Assembly: GCF_014205255.1 (NCBI RefSeq) | Contig: NZ_JACHNE010000001.1 | Span: 1,116,001 to 1,180,000, forward strand | Reading direction: 5' to 3' | Length of the DNA: 64,000 bases | From: Streptomyces caelestis | Lineage (GTDB): Bacteria; Actinomycetota; Actinomycetes; Streptomycetales; Streptomycetaceae | Shown here: one piece after another, positions 27,133-35,875 of the stretch | Layout of the letters: the number at the start of each line of letters is the position of its first letter | Position numbering within the stretch: position 1 is the stretch's first letter | The notes under the pieces: generated by a model | Told to the model about the DNA's origin: nothing | Databases searched by the model: none | What the model saw: the letters and a program-made list of their open reading frames with translations, nothing else | Made by a program: the position numbers and the translations under genes

Positions 27133-28428
27133 GTGTCTGACAAGGCGATGAAGAACATTTTCGTGATCGGGCTCGACGAGGCCAATCTGCCGACGCTGCG
27201 GGCGGTGCCCGGAGCTGACCGGCTGCGCTTTCACCAGCTGCTGACCATCGAGGAACTCCAGTACGGTGAAGTGCACCTGCCCACGCTGTTCGACAAGGCC
27301 CGGGAGGTGCTGGACGCCTTCGACGGCAGCATCGACGCGATCGTCGGCTACTGGGACTTCCCGGTCAGCACCCTCGTGCCGATGCTGAGCGAGCGCTACG
27401 GAACGCGGAGCACGAGCCTGGAGTCGATCGTCAAGTGCGAGCACAAGTACTGGAGCCGCCTGGAGCAGCAGAAGGCGACCGACCGGCACCCGCGCTTCGA
27501 CAGGGTCGACCTGTCGGCCGAGCCTCCTCGCCCGCCGGAGAACGTGACCTTCCCGATGTGGGTGAAGCCCGCACTCTCCTACTCGTCCGAACTCGCCTTC
27601 GGAGTCGATGACGAAGAGGAGTTCCGCAAGGCCGTCACCGAGATCCGCGACGGCATCTCCCGCATCGGCCGCCCCTTCGAGCACATCCTCGAGCGCATCG
27701 ACCTGCCTCCGGAGATGGACGGCGTCGGCGGCCGGGTCTGTCTGGCGGAGGAGGCGATGTCCGGCGTCCAGGTCGCCGTGGAAGGCTACGTCCACCGGGG
27801 TGAGGTGACGGTCTACGGAGTTCTGGACTCCATCCAGTACCCGGACTCCCCGTGCTTCCTGCGCCACCAGTACCCCTCGACGCTGCCGCCGGCGGTCATC
27901 GCGGAGCTGCACGACGTCTCCGAGCGGGTGATGCGGCAGATCGGAATGGACTCGGCCACCTTCAGCATCGAGTACTTCTACGACCCGCGCACGCAGTCGA
28001 TCAACCTGCTGGAGATCAACCCCCGGCACTCCCAGTCGCACGCGGAGCTGTTCCAGTACGTCGACGGCGTCCCCAACCACCACTGCATGGTCAGCCTCGC
28101 GCTCGGCGAGGACCCGCGCATGCCGCACGGCGAGGGCCCGTACGCGATGGCGGCGAAGTGGTACCACCGCTGGTTCACCGACGGCGTGGTGCGCCGGGTG
28201 CCCGGGCCCGAGGAGATCGCCCGCATCGAGCGGGAGACACCGGGCGTGCGCATCGAGGTGGTCCCCGAGCAGGGCACCCGGCTCTCGGACCTCCCCGGAC
28301 AGGACAGCTACAGCTACGAGTTGGCGCACATCTACACCGGCGGGGCGGACGAGGCGGAGCTGCGGGAGAAGTTCGACCACTGCGTGGCCGAACTGGGCCT
28401 CGTCTTTGACGAGCCCCCGCAGGAGTGA
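27133..28428 (+). CDS. ATP-grasp ligase
   Basis: A 431-residue cytosolic ATP-grasp enzyme, which activates a carboxylate as acyl phosphate and joins it to an amine or thiol. Visible parts are the N-terminal Rossmann-like MKNIFVIGLDEANLPTLRAV, the ATP lid lysine in FPMWVKPALSYSSELAFG, and the metal-binding segment SINLLEINPRHSQSHAEL with the E-x-N pair. Start GTG 27133 follows a strong ggaaggag. The next gene, a CocE/NonD hydrolase, starts 45 bases downstream in the same direction, so the two form an operon. A dipeptide or amide product is likely from the family; the actual substrates are unknown. Confidence 0.85.
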   Translation: MSDKAMKNIFVIGLDEANLPTLRAVPGADRLRFHQLLTIEELQYGEVHLPTLFDKAREVLDAFDGSIDAIVGYWDFPVSTLVPMLSERYGTRSTSLESIVKCEHKYWSRLEQQKATDRHPRFDRVDLSAEPPRPPENVTFPMWVKPALSYSSELAFGVDDEEEFRKAVTEIRDGISRIGRPFEHILERIDLPPEMDGVGGRVCLAEEAMSGVQVAVEGYVHRGEVTVYGVLDSIQYPDSPCFLRHQYPSTLPPAVIAELHDVSERVMRQIGMDSATFSIEYFYDPRTQSINLLEINPRHSQSHAELFQYVDGVPNHHCMVSLALGEDPRMPHGEGPYAMAAKWYHRWFTDGVVRRVPGPEEIARIERETPGVRIEVVPEQGTRLSDLPGQDSYSYELAHIYTGGADEAELREKFDHCVAELGLVFDEPPQE

Positions 28429-28473
28429 AGCCCGGCCGGAGTGAACCCCGACAGTAAGGAGCACGTGGGTTCC

Positions 28474-30516
28474 ATGCGTTACGTGACCAACCTGCCGTAC
28501 GCGACGAAGGAAGAAGAGCACGTCACGATCCCGATGTCCGACGGGGTCCGGCTCTCCGCGCACATCTGGCGTCCCACCTCGTCGGACCATGAGCCGGTGC
28601 CCGCGGTGCTGGAGTACATCCCGTACCGCAAGCGCGACCTGACGGCCGTGCGCGACTCGATCCACCACCCGTATCTCGCGGGACACGGCTACGCCTGTGT
28701 CCGCGTCGACCTGCGCGGCACCGGCGACTCGGAGGGCGTGCTGCGCGACGAGTACCTGGAGCGGGAGCAGGCGGACGCGGAGGAGGTGCTGGCCTGGCTG
28801 ACGGAGCAGCCCTGGTGCGACGGCGGCACCGGCATGATGGGCATCTCCTGGGGCGCGTTCGCGGCGCTCCAGGTGGCGGCCCGGCAGCCGCCGGGCCTGA
28901 AGGCCATCGCCATCGCCTCCTTCACCGACGACCGGCACGCCGACGACATGCACTACATGGGCGGCGCCCTGCTGTCGGACAACCTGGCCGAGGCGGGCAC
29001 GATGTTCGCCTACGGCACCTGTCCGCCCGACCCGGCCGTGGTCGGCGAGCGCTGGCGCGAGATGTGGCACGAACGGCTGGAGAACACCGAGCCCTGGGTC
29101 CTCCCGTGGCTGCGCCACCAGCGCCGGGACGACTACTGGCGGCACGCCTCGGTGTGCGAGGACTACAGCAGCGTGTGCTGCCCGGTCCTGGCCTCCAGCG
29201 GCTGGGCGGACGGCTACTCCAACGCCGTGACCCGGCTGCTCGGCCACCTGGATGTGCCCCGCAAGGGGCTGATCGGCCCCTGGTCGCACAAGTTCCCCCA
29301 CCTCGGGGAGCCCGGCCCGGCGATCGGCTACCTCCAGGAGCTCGTGCGGTGGTGGGACCACTGGCTCAAGGGCGTCGACAACGGCGTCATGGACGGCCCC
29401 ATGCTGCAAGCGTGGATGCAGGACAGCGTGCCGCCCTCCACCGCGTACGAGGAGCGGCCGGGACGTTGGGTCGGCGAGCCGGACTGGCCCTCCCCGCACA
29501 TCCGGCAGGCCGTTCATCCGCTCACCCGGCACACGATCGGACCTCCGCGGGAGCCGGGGGACGAGGCAAACATCCCCGACGGCGGCGCGATGACCGTGCA
29601 GTCACCTCTGTCCGTGGGCCAGTTCGCGGGCAAGTGGGCCTCCTACAACGCGCCCCCGGACCTGCCGTACGACCAGCGTGAGGAGGACGGCGGTTCCCTC
29701 GTCTTCGACAGCGAGCCGCTGACCGAGCCGCTGGAGATCCTCGGCTCACCGACCGTGGAGCTCGACCTGTCGGTCAGCGAACCGGTCGCCCTGGTGGCCG
29801 CGCGGCTGTCCGACGTGAGCCCGGACGGCTCCGCGACCCGGGTCTCGTACGGCATCCTGAACCTCACCCGCCGCGACAGCACGGAGTCCCCCGAGCCGCT
29901 GGAGCCGGGCCGCCGCTACCGCGCCACCGTCCCGCTGAACGGAGTGGCCCAGGCGTTCCCGCCCGGCCACCGCATCCGGCTCTCCCTCTCCACGTCCTAC
30001 TGGCCGTTGGCCTGGCCACCGCCGAAGCCCGCCCTGCTGAGCGTCCACGAGCACTCCAGCACGCTCACCCTGCCGGTGCGGCCGGTGGAGGAGCCGGACG
30101 AGGTGCCGTCGTCCCCCTTCGGCGAACCCGAGGGCACTCCCCCGCTCGCCACGAGCCAGGTGACACCCCCCGAGGAGCGCTGGGAAGTCAAGCGGGACCT
30201 GATCGGCTACCGCTCCGAGCTGGACATCGTGAAGGACCGGGGCACGGTCCGCTTCGAGGACATCGACTTGGAGGCGGGGCGCCGCGCCCACGAGCGCTAT
30301 ACGGCGGTCGCCGACGACTTCACCTCGGTCAGCGGCGAATCCACGTGGACCATGCGGTTCCAGCGCGACGACTGGGACGTACGGGTGGTGACGCACACCC
30401 AACTGAGGTGTGACGACACGGACTTCTTCGTGGACGCGACCCTGGACGCGTACGAGGCCGACCGCCGGGTGTTCTCCCGCACCTGGAACGAGCAGGTACC
30501 GCGCGACCTGCTGTAG
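28474..30516 (+). CDS. CocE/NonD family hydrolase
   Basis: A 680-residue serine hydrolase of the cocaine esterase/X-Pro dipeptidyl peptidase class. The nucleophile is in MGISWGAFAALQ (near residue 130), the acid in SSGWADGYSN and the His in GPWSHKFPHLG. The C-terminal jelly-roll domain follows (about 400-570: LVFDSEPLTEPLEILGSPTV). The final 100 residues are a beta-rich extra domain beyond the usual family length of about 550-600. There is no signal peptide, so it acts in the cytosol. ATG 28474 is used; GTG 28465 is nearer to the aaggag box. It is paired with an ATP-grasp ligase, suggesting a make-and-break system for an amide or ester. Confidence 0.88.
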   Translation: MRYVTNLPYATKEEEHVTIPMSDGVRLSAHIWRPTSSDHEPVPAVLEYIPYRKRDLTAVRDSIHHPYLAGHGYACVRVDLRGTGDSEGVLRDEYLEREQADAEEVLAWLTEQPWCDGGTGMMGISWGAFAALQVAARQPPGLKAIAIASFTDDRHADDMHYMGGALLSDNLAEAGTMFAYGTCPPDPAVVGERWREMWHERLENTEPWVLPWLRHQRRDDYWRHASVCEDYSSVCCPVLASSGWADGYSNAVTRLLGHLDVPRKGLIGPWSHKFPHLGEPGPAIGYLQELVRWWDHWLKGVDNGVMDGPMLQAWMQDSVPPSTAYEERPGRWVGEPDWPSPHIRQAVHPLTRHTIGPPREPGDEANIPDGGAMTVQSPLSVGQFAGKWASYNAPPDLPYDQREEDGGSLVFDSEPLTEPLEILGSPTVELDLSVSEPVALVAARLSDVSPDGSATRVSYGILNLTRRDSTESPEPLEPGRRYRATVPLNGVAQAFPPGHRIRLSLSTSYWPLAWPPPKPALLSVHEHSSTLTLPVRPVEEPDEVPSSPFGEPEGTPPLATSQVTPPEERWEVKRDLIGYRSELDIVKDRGTVRFEDIDLEAGRRAHERYTAVADDFTSVSGESTWTMRFQRDDWDVRVVTHTQLRCDDTDFFVDATLDAYEADRRVFSRTWNEQVPRDLL

Positions 30517-30529
30517 CGGGACCAGGGTG

Positions 30530-30548
30530 GCGGCAGCCGTGCTGCCGC
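30530..30548 (+). terminator. Hairpin after the CocE gene
   Basis: A perfect 8-base stem, GCGGCAGC CGT GCTGCCGC, 13 bases past the stop codon. There is no T-tract. Confidence 0.7.
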
Positions 30549-30649
30549 GGTTCCCCGGGTGACCAGGCCGTCAGCGGGTGGCCGGTCCCCGGGGTGCAGC
30601 GGGTCGCACGAGCGAGACGGATATTTACTTGACTTACGCGACGCGTGCG

Positions 30650-30798
30650 GCGCGGGCCGGCCGGGCACGCCCGGCGAGATCGCCGACGCCGTGGCCTTCC
30701 TCACCGGCCCCGAGGCGCGGTACATCAACGGCACCGACCTGCTCGTCGACGGCGGGCAGGCGGCCTGGATGCTTCGGCACATGCGGCGTCCGGGGTAA
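30650..30798 (+). pseudogene. SDR oxidoreductase, C-terminal fragment
   Basis: The stretch encodes GRPGTPGEIADAVAFLTGPE then ARYINGTDLLVDGGQAAWML, the unmistakable last helix and strand of a classical SDR. Nothing of the cofactor or catalytic parts is present upstream. It is a relic, different in sequence from the intact SDR at 26020-26925. Confidence 0.8.
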
Positions 30799-31149
30799 CG
30801 GTTGCCGGGTCGTCGGCCCGGTCGGCTGCCCCCCCGTGTACGCGGGCGGCTGTGGCCGCGTCCTGGTCACCGTCCCGCGGTGACGCGGGAGTCCGCCGGT
30901 GGTGATCGGGTGCGACCAGCGGCCGCGGCGCGAACGGCAGGGGTTGCTGCCGCACGGCGGTGGTCCGCTGACGAGCGGTGCGCTCGGCCTGCCGCTGCCC
31001 GGAGCTGACGGCGAAGCAGATCGTGGAGCTGCGCACGGCACTGGCGGGTTTCACCGCGGACACGGCTGGGTGGTCGACTGACGCCTGGCCGCGGTGCGGG
31101 GCGGCGGGGACGGTCCGAGGCCGCCCCCGCGGATGGTCCGACGGCTCGC
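30799..31149. other. Gene-free stretch
   Basis: No reading frame here shows family similarity. A short plus-strand run (LTAKQIVELRTALAGFTADT, about 31003-31062) has helix-like character but no start or context. I see no repeat or RNA gene. Confidence 0.4.
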
Positions 31150-31905
31150 TCAGCGTGGCGCGGCAGCGGGCCGGGTCAGCCGCTCGCGGATGAGGCGGAT
31201 CACGTCCGGAGCGTGGTCGACGAGGAAGAAGTGCCCGCCGGGGTACCGCTCCATCTCGAAGGCGCCCTGGGTGTGCGCGCTCCAGGCGCGGACCTCGTCC
31301 TGGCTCGCCCTGGGGTCGTCGTCTCCGGTCAGAGCGGTGACGGGGCTGCGGAGCCGGTGGTCCGTCGCGCACACGTAGGTCTCCGCCGCCCGGTAGTCGT
31401 TCCGGAGGGCCGGCAGGATCATGCGCATCAACTCGACGTCACCGAAGATCTGTTGGTCGGTGCCGCTGAGCCTGCGCAGTTCGGCGATGATTCCGGCGTC
31501 GTCGCGCTGGTGCACCTGCTCGTCGCGGTGGCACGACGGTGCGCGGCGCCCCGAGACGAAAACCCGCTCGGCGACCCGCCCCGCCTGCTCCAGCCGTACG
31601 GCGACCTCGAAGGCCAGGGTCGCGCCCATGCTGTGCCCGAACAGGGCGAAGGGGCGGTCCACCGCGCCCGCCACGGCCCGGCACACCTGGTCCGCGAGAC
31701 CGCCGATGGTGTCGATCATCGGCTCGTGGTGCCGGTCCTGGCGCCCCGGGTACTGGACGGCGAGCACCTCGACACCGGGGTTCAGTGCCTGGGCCACCGG
31801 CCGGTAGAAGGACGCCGAACCACCCGCGTGCGGCAGGCAGACCAGTTGCACGGAGGCGTCGGGGCTCGGGAAGAAGCGCCGTATCCACGGATCGGTGGCG
31901 GTCAT
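31150..31905 (-). CDS. Type II thioesterase, alpha/beta hydrolase
   Basis: A 251-residue stand-alone thioesterase of the kind that frees blocked carrier proteins in NRPS and PKS assembly lines. The opening LVCLPHAGGSASFYRPVAQA is diagnostic. The nucleophile is in FGHSMGATLAFEVAVRL, the acid in LTGDDDPRAS and the His in YPGGHFFLVDH. ATG 31905 has aggaagg at good spacing. No synthetase gene occurs in this window, so its partner is either elsewhere or lost. Confidence 0.92.
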   Translation of the reverse strand: MTATDPWIRRFFPSPDASVQLVCLPHAGGSASFYRPVAQALNPGVEVLAVQYPGRQDRHHEPMIDTIGGLADQVCRAVAGAVDRPFALFGHSMGATLAFEVAVRLEQAGRVAERVFVSGRRAPSCHRDEQVHQRDDAGIIAELRRLSGTDQQIFGDVELMRMILPALRNDYRAAETYVCATDHRLRSPVTALTGDDDPRASQDEVRAWSAHTQGAFEMERYPGGHFFLVDHAPDVIRLIRERLTRPAAAPR

Positions 31906-32063
31906 GGGACCTTCCTGTTCGGTTGCGCGGGACAGCAGGCACGCAGGCGCGGGCCGGCGTGCACCTCCCATTCTGAGGTCGGCACGAAATGGTCGTACCG
32001 GTTTCCGAGAGAGATATTCCGGGCGACCATGGCGGGGCACCCCTACCGCCTGGAGGGACACCC

Positions 32064-32507
32064 ATGACCGACGCACCCACCCCCGACCCCGGGGTGCTGC
32101 CGACAACCGCCCGCACAGAACGTGTCGAACTGACGCCCGCCGCCGAGGACCTGCTGCGGCACCTGACCGGGACGCACGGGCCGGTGATGTTCCACCAGTC
32201 CGGTGGCTGCTGTGACGGCAGCGCTCCGATGTGCTACCCGCGCGGAGAGTTCCGGGTCGGTGCCTCGGACGTCCTGCTGGGGCACGTGGCCGGGGACACG
32301 CCGTTCTGGATGAGCGGGGACCAGTACAGGTACTGGTCGCACACCCACCTCACCGTGGACGTGGTCCCGGGACGGGGCAGCGGCTTCTCCCTGGAGGCGC
32401 CGGAAGGCGTCCGCTTCCTGCTCCGTTCCCGCCTCCTCACCGACGAGGAGCTGCGCCGCATCGAGTCGGAACCGCCACTGCCCACCGGGGCGGACCAGGT
32501 CGCCTAG
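32064..32507 (+). CDS. DUF779 family protein
   Basis: A 147-residue protein of the DUF779 family, often found beside aldehyde dehydrogenase genes. Marks are GPVMFHQSGGCCDGSAPMCY with a cysteine cluster near residue 55, and WMSGDQYRYWSHTHLTVDVV. The cysteines suggest metal or redox chemistry, but function is not established. ATG 32064 follows ggaggga. No aldehyde dehydrogenase is next to it, so it is separated from its usual partner. Confidence 0.85.
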   Translation: MTDAPTPDPGVLPTTARTERVELTPAAEDLLRHLTGTHGPVMFHQSGGCCDGSAPMCYPRGEFRVGASDVLLGHVAGDTPFWMSGDQYRYWSHTHLTVDVVPGRGSGFSLEAPEGVRFLLRSRLLTDEELRRIESEPPLPTGADQVA

Positions 32508-32516
32508 GGTGAGGCC

Positions 32517-32665
32517 ATGTCCACGACGCGGGTCTCCGGGCATGTCGGCGCGCCCCGTGCGGACGTCTACCGCGCACTGGTGAGCGCGCCGACAACGAGA
32601 CGGGCACGCGCATGGCCCGGGAGGAGCCGGCCCGCTCCGTAAAAGCCGGCCGGGACACCCCCTAG
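32517..32665 (+). pseudogene. SRPBCC family gene with the middle deleted
   Basis: An ATG begins MSTTRVSGHVGAPRADVYRA, the first strand and helix of a START/SRPBCC (AHSA1-like) protein. Within 30 codons the sequence jumps to DNETGTRMAREEPARSV, the usual last part (normally after about 100 more residues), in another frame, ending at TAG 32663. An internal deletion of roughly 300 bases explains it. Confidence 0.7.
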
Positions 32666-33282
32666 AACTCAGCACACACCGACGGCAGCGCCCGCCCGAG
32701 GCCCTTCAGGTGCAGCGCGTCGAGTCGGTGGGTGTACGCGGACCAGCCGGCGGCCATGGCGAGGCGCGGGCCGCACGAGGGCCGGGCCCGGGACTGTTCC
32801 GTGTCGTCGAGTGCGGCCAGCAGCTGTGTGGTGATGCGGTCGAGGGCCGGGCGGACCTCCTTGGTGAGGTCAGGCCGCTCGGTGGGGCGCTCGCCGGGGT
32901 TCGCGTCCCAGCGGGCGTACAGGCCGCGCTGCACCAGCTTGTTCGCCTCGATCTGGTCCCGGAACACGGCGGCCACGGCGTCCGGGTCGAGGCCGAGGCC
33001 GGCCGCCCGGGCGCGGACGTCGTCCAGGATCCGCGCCTCGCGCTCCGGGTCGTCGATCGGCGTGTCCGTGCCGTACTTGGCGGCGGCGACCTTGTCGGCC
33101 AGCAGCAGCCGCTGGGCGAGCAGTTCGGTCACCGACGTCAGGTCGTGGGCGGCGGCCGTGTGACGTACGGGAGCCGGCCGCTCGGCGGCGGTGGCCGGGC
33201 CCGCCGTCCCGAGGGCCAGAGTCGCCGCGGTCGCCAGGGTGCTGAGAAGGGTGAGGACGGGCCGGAGACGTCGAGGGCGCAC
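32662..33282 (-). CDS. Secreted chorismate mutase (AroQ gamma type)
   Basis: A 206-residue all-helical chorismate mutase with a cleavable signal peptide (LLSTLATAATLALGTAGPATA). The catalytic helix bundle shows ELLAQRLLLADKVAAAKYGT with the active-site Arg and Lys and DPEREARILDDVRARAAGLG. Also visible are VFRDQIEANKLVQRGLYARW and the C-terminal Cys pair of the exported class. Secreted enzymes of this type convert chorismate to prephenate outside the cytoplasm; why is unclear. Its last bases overlap the stop of the broken SRPBCC gene on the other strand. Confidence 0.85.
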   Translation of the reverse strand: MRPRRLRPVLTLLSTLATAATLALGTAGPATAAERPAPVRHTAAAHDLTSVTELLAQRLLLADKVAAAKYGTDTPIDDPEREARILDDVRARAAGLGLDPDAVAAVFRDQIEANKLVQRGLYARWDANPGERPTERPDLTKEVRPALDRITTQLLAALDDTEQSRARPSCGPRLAMAAGWSAYTHRLDALHLKGLGRALPSVCAEF

Positions 33283-33335
33283 AGGGGTGTCCTTCCGTGG
33301 GGGCGAAGCGCCGGACCGCGGCGCTGTCCGGCAAC

Positions 33336-34730
33336 CTACCGACCGTCTCCGGCGCGTGGTTCACCGAGGTCCCAGAACAGGCCCGCCATGATGCGCAGCC
33401 CTTCCCTTGCCACCGACCCCAACAGGTGTTCGTCGGGGGCGTGTTGGGAGCAGGCGGGGTGGGAGTGCGGGATCCACACGGTGGGCAGGCCGAGGATGTC
33501 CGAGAAGGCGTCGTTGGGGAGGGTGCCGCCGAGGTTCGGCAGGACGGCCGGTTCCTTGCCCGTGGTGTGCCGCAGGGAGTCCACGGCCCAGCGGACCCAC
33601 GGGTGGTCCGGGCTGAGGCGGGTCGCGGGGACGGCCTGGAGCACCTCGACGTCGACCATGGACAGCCCGTGGGCGTCGAGGTGGTCGCGGACGATGCGTG
33701 CGAGGTCGCGCCAGGGCGTGCCGACGACGAAGCGGAGCTGGACGTCGGCGTGGGCAGTGCCGGGGATGGCCCCGACGGGCTTGGCGGGGTCCCCGGCGGC
33801 CAGGGTGAGGACCTCCAGGGTGTTCCAGCCGAAGACCCGTTCGGCCGGGCTGAGGCCCGGTTCACCCCAGTCGGTGTCGACCTCCGGGTCGCCGTCCCCG
33901 CCGCCCACGGTGAGGTCCGCCAGGGCGGCCGCGACGGGCTCGGGCAGCGCCGGCGGCCGTAGTCCCTCCACCAGGATGCGGCCCCGGGAGTCGACCAGGG
34001 CCGAGAGCGCGCCGGCGAGGACCGTGGCGGGGTTGCGCAGGGCGCCGCCCCAGTTGCCCGAGTGGTGGGCGCCCTCGCGCAGGGCCACGCGCAGGCGGAA
34101 GTTGGCGGCGCCCCGGGAGCCGAGGAACAGGGTGGGGCGGCCCGCCGCGAGGCGTGGGCCGTCGGAGGCGATGAGCAGGTCGGCGGCCAGGTCGTCCGTC
34201 AGCCGGCGGCAGACCTCGTGCAGGCCCGGCGAGCCGGACTCCTCCCCTGTCTCCACGAGCACCTTCAGGTTGAAGCCGAGCCGGCCTCTCCGGGCGGCCA
34301 GGACCTGTTCGAGCGCGGCCAGGTTGACGGTGTGCTGGCCCTTGTTGTCGGCGGTGCCGCGCCCGTAGAGGCGGTCGCCCTCGACGACGAGTTCCCACGG
34401 GGACAGGCCGGTGCGCCAGCGGCCGTCCTGGCCCGGGACGACGTCGCCGTGGCCGTAGACCAGGACGGTGGGCAGGCCCTCGGCCTCGTGCCGGTGGGCG
34501 AGCAGGAACGGGCCCGCACCCGGCACCGGGTTGTCGACGATCCGTACGGTCGCGCCCAGGCGGCGTACCGCGGGGGCGAGTTCGTCGGCCAGGTAGGCGC
34601 GCAGCGGGCCCGTGCCGTCGGGTGGCGGGCTCTGGGTCGGGAACGCGACCCGGCGCCGCAGGTCGGCGAGGAAGCCGCCGGAGTCGAAGTAGGCCTCCGC
34701 CAGGCCGATGGCGGTCTCACGTGTCGTCAT
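33336..34730 (-). CDS. M20 family dipeptidase
   Basis: A 464-residue metallopeptidase with two metal sites. The ligands are visible: VYGHGDVVPG (His, Asp), YGRGTADNKGQHTVN (bridging Asp), LVETGEESGSPGLHE (general base and ligand Glu) and the late PDEHLLG (His). The dimerisation insert HHSGNWGGALRNP is typical of the dipeptidase/carnosinase group. ATG 34730 overlaps the upstream AsnC gene by 14 bases, so the two are co-translated. The AbgT transporter and a second M20 enzyme are on the other side of the regulator. Confidence 0.9.
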   Translation of the reverse strand: MTTRETAIGLAEAYFDSGGFLADLRRRVAFPTQSPPPDGTGPLRAYLADELAPAVRRLGATVRIVDNPVPGAGPFLLAHRHEAEGLPTVLVYGHGDVVPGQDGRWRTGLSPWELVVEGDRLYGRGTADNKGQHTVNLAALEQVLAARRGRLGFNLKVLVETGEESGSPGLHEVCRRLTDDLAADLLIASDGPRLAAGRPTLFLGSRGAANFRLRVALREGAHHSGNWGGALRNPATVLAGALSALVDSRGRILVEGLRPPALPEPVAAALADLTVGGGDGDPEVDTDWGEPGLSPAERVFGWNTLEVLTLAAGDPAKPVGAIPGTAHADVQLRFVVGTPWRDLARIVRDHLDAHGLSMVDVEVLQAVPATRLSPDHPWVRWAVDSLRHTTGKEPAVLPNLGGTLPNDAFSDILGLPTVWIPHSHPACSQHAPDEHLLGSVAREGLRIMAGLFWDLGEPRAGDGR

Positions 34731-35763
34731 GCGGTCCACTCCCGGTGTCCGTCGGGCCAGGTGCGGCGGCCAGGCGGCCGTCCTCCCGGTCGAGCCAGTG
34801 CCGCCGCAGCGCCTGGAGCACCACGGAGACGTCGAAGGAGAGCACCCCGGGCAGGTCCGCCAGGTCCCGGGTGAGGAACTCCGCGAGCCCCTCCTCGTCT
34901 CGGAAGACGCCCTGGTGGACGACGGAGAAGGTGCCCGCGTTGGCCGACACGTACCGGGCCGACGGGTGCCGGGCGAGCGTCCGGGCCGCCTCGCGCACCC
35001 CGCCCGGTGACACGGTCAGGGCGACCACCGCCTCCAGGGCGTAGCCCAGCAGCCCGGGCTCGATCTCGACGCGGGGGCGGACCAGTCCGCGCTGGAGGAG
35101 CGACTGGGTGAGACGGTAGGCGGTGGACTGCCCGATGCCGAGTTCCCGGGACACCTGCGCGGCGGTCATCCGGCCGTCGGCGGCGAGCAGCCGCAGCGTG
35201 CGCGGCTCGTCACCGGTGGGGCGGGCGGGCCGGGCCGTGCCGCCCGGGTCCGTCTCGCGTTCGTCCGTGGTGTACGTGGCGAGCAGCCGGCGCTGGTCCT
35301 CCGTCAGGCGGGGCAGCCGCCAGGCGTCGGACCTGGTGTCGGCGCGCAGGACGAGTGCGGTGCGGGTGGAGCGTACGCCGGGGAGCGTGGCGATGCGCCG
35401 GGTGAGCAGGTCGCGGACCTCGGCGCGGCGCGCGGGCTGGACGACGCAGTAGACGTCCGCCTGCCCGGCGGTGAGCGCGACGTGGGCCGCCTCGGGCAGT
35501 TCGACGAGCCGCCGGGCGATGTCGGCGGCCCGTCCCGGCGCGGCGGTGACCCACACGTGCCACGGGGTGCCCTCCCCGGTGACCGACAGGTCGACCTGGC
35601 CGATCACCCGCAGCAGCCGGTTCGACTCCAGCCGGGCCAGCCGCCGTCCCACGGTGCTGGCCGACACGCCCAGCGCCTGGGCCAGGAGGCTGAGCGGGGC
35701 GCGCGGTGCGCGCTGGAGCGCGGCGACCAGGTCGAGGTCGTCGTCGTCCAGAGCGTTCTCCAT
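34717..35763 (-). CDS. Double-domain Lrp/AsnC regulator
   Basis: A 348-residue protein with two consecutive AsnC units. The first HTH is LALVAALQ-like (DLVAALQRAPRAPLSLLAQA, VSASTVGRRLARLESNRLLR) with its RAM domain to about residue 150. The second HTH is LLAADGRMTAAQVSRELGIG then QSTAYRLTQSLLQRGLVRPR with RAM to about 320. Duplicated AsnC proteins are common in actinomycetes. It is divergent from the AbgT gene and overlaps the M20 gene, so it most likely senses the peptide-like substrate and controls both directions. Start ATG 35763. Confidence 0.9.
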   Translation of the reverse strand: MENALDDDDLDLVAALQRAPRAPLSLLAQALGVSASTVGRRLARLESNRLLRVIGQVDLSVTGEGTPWHVWVTAAPGRAADIARRLVELPEAAHVALTAGQADVYCVVQPARRAEVRDLLTRRIATLPGVRSTRTALVLRADTRSDAWRLPRLTEDQRRLLATYTTDERETDPGGTARPARPTGDEPRTLRLLAADGRMTAAQVSRELGIGQSTAYRLTQSLLQRGLVRPRVEIEPGLLGYALEAVVALTVSPGGVREAARTLARHPSARYVSANAGTFSVVHQGVFRDEEGLAEFLTRDLADLPGVLSFDVSVVLQALRRHWLDREDGRLAAAPGPTDTGSGPHDDT

Positions 35764-35769
35764 GCGACC

Positions 35770-35788
35770 CATTCTTCAGAGAACGAAT
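35770..35788. promoter_or_regulatory. Imperfect palindrome between regulator and AbgT gene
   Basis: ATTCTTCAGAGAACGAAT (35771-35788) is a partly symmetric AT-rich site directly upstream of the AsnC start in an otherwise GC-rich region. It is a candidate AsnC site; symmetry is only partial. Confidence 0.35.
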
Positions 35789-35875
35789 CCGTCAACCAGC
35801 GACTTCACGCGACCGATACGACCGCAACAACCTTTTTACTTGCATGATTTCGTCAGGAGGGTCGTCAATAGGGCT

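Noticed and set aside
27106..29532. Minus-strand frame of about 800 codons across the ATP-grasp and CocE genes
   Set aside because: It spans the boundary of two real plus-strand genes and has a biased, motif-free translation.
31150..32507. NRPS/PKS gene cluster suggested by the type II thioesterase
   Set aside because: No carrier, adenylation or ketosynthase domain is found on either side within the window.
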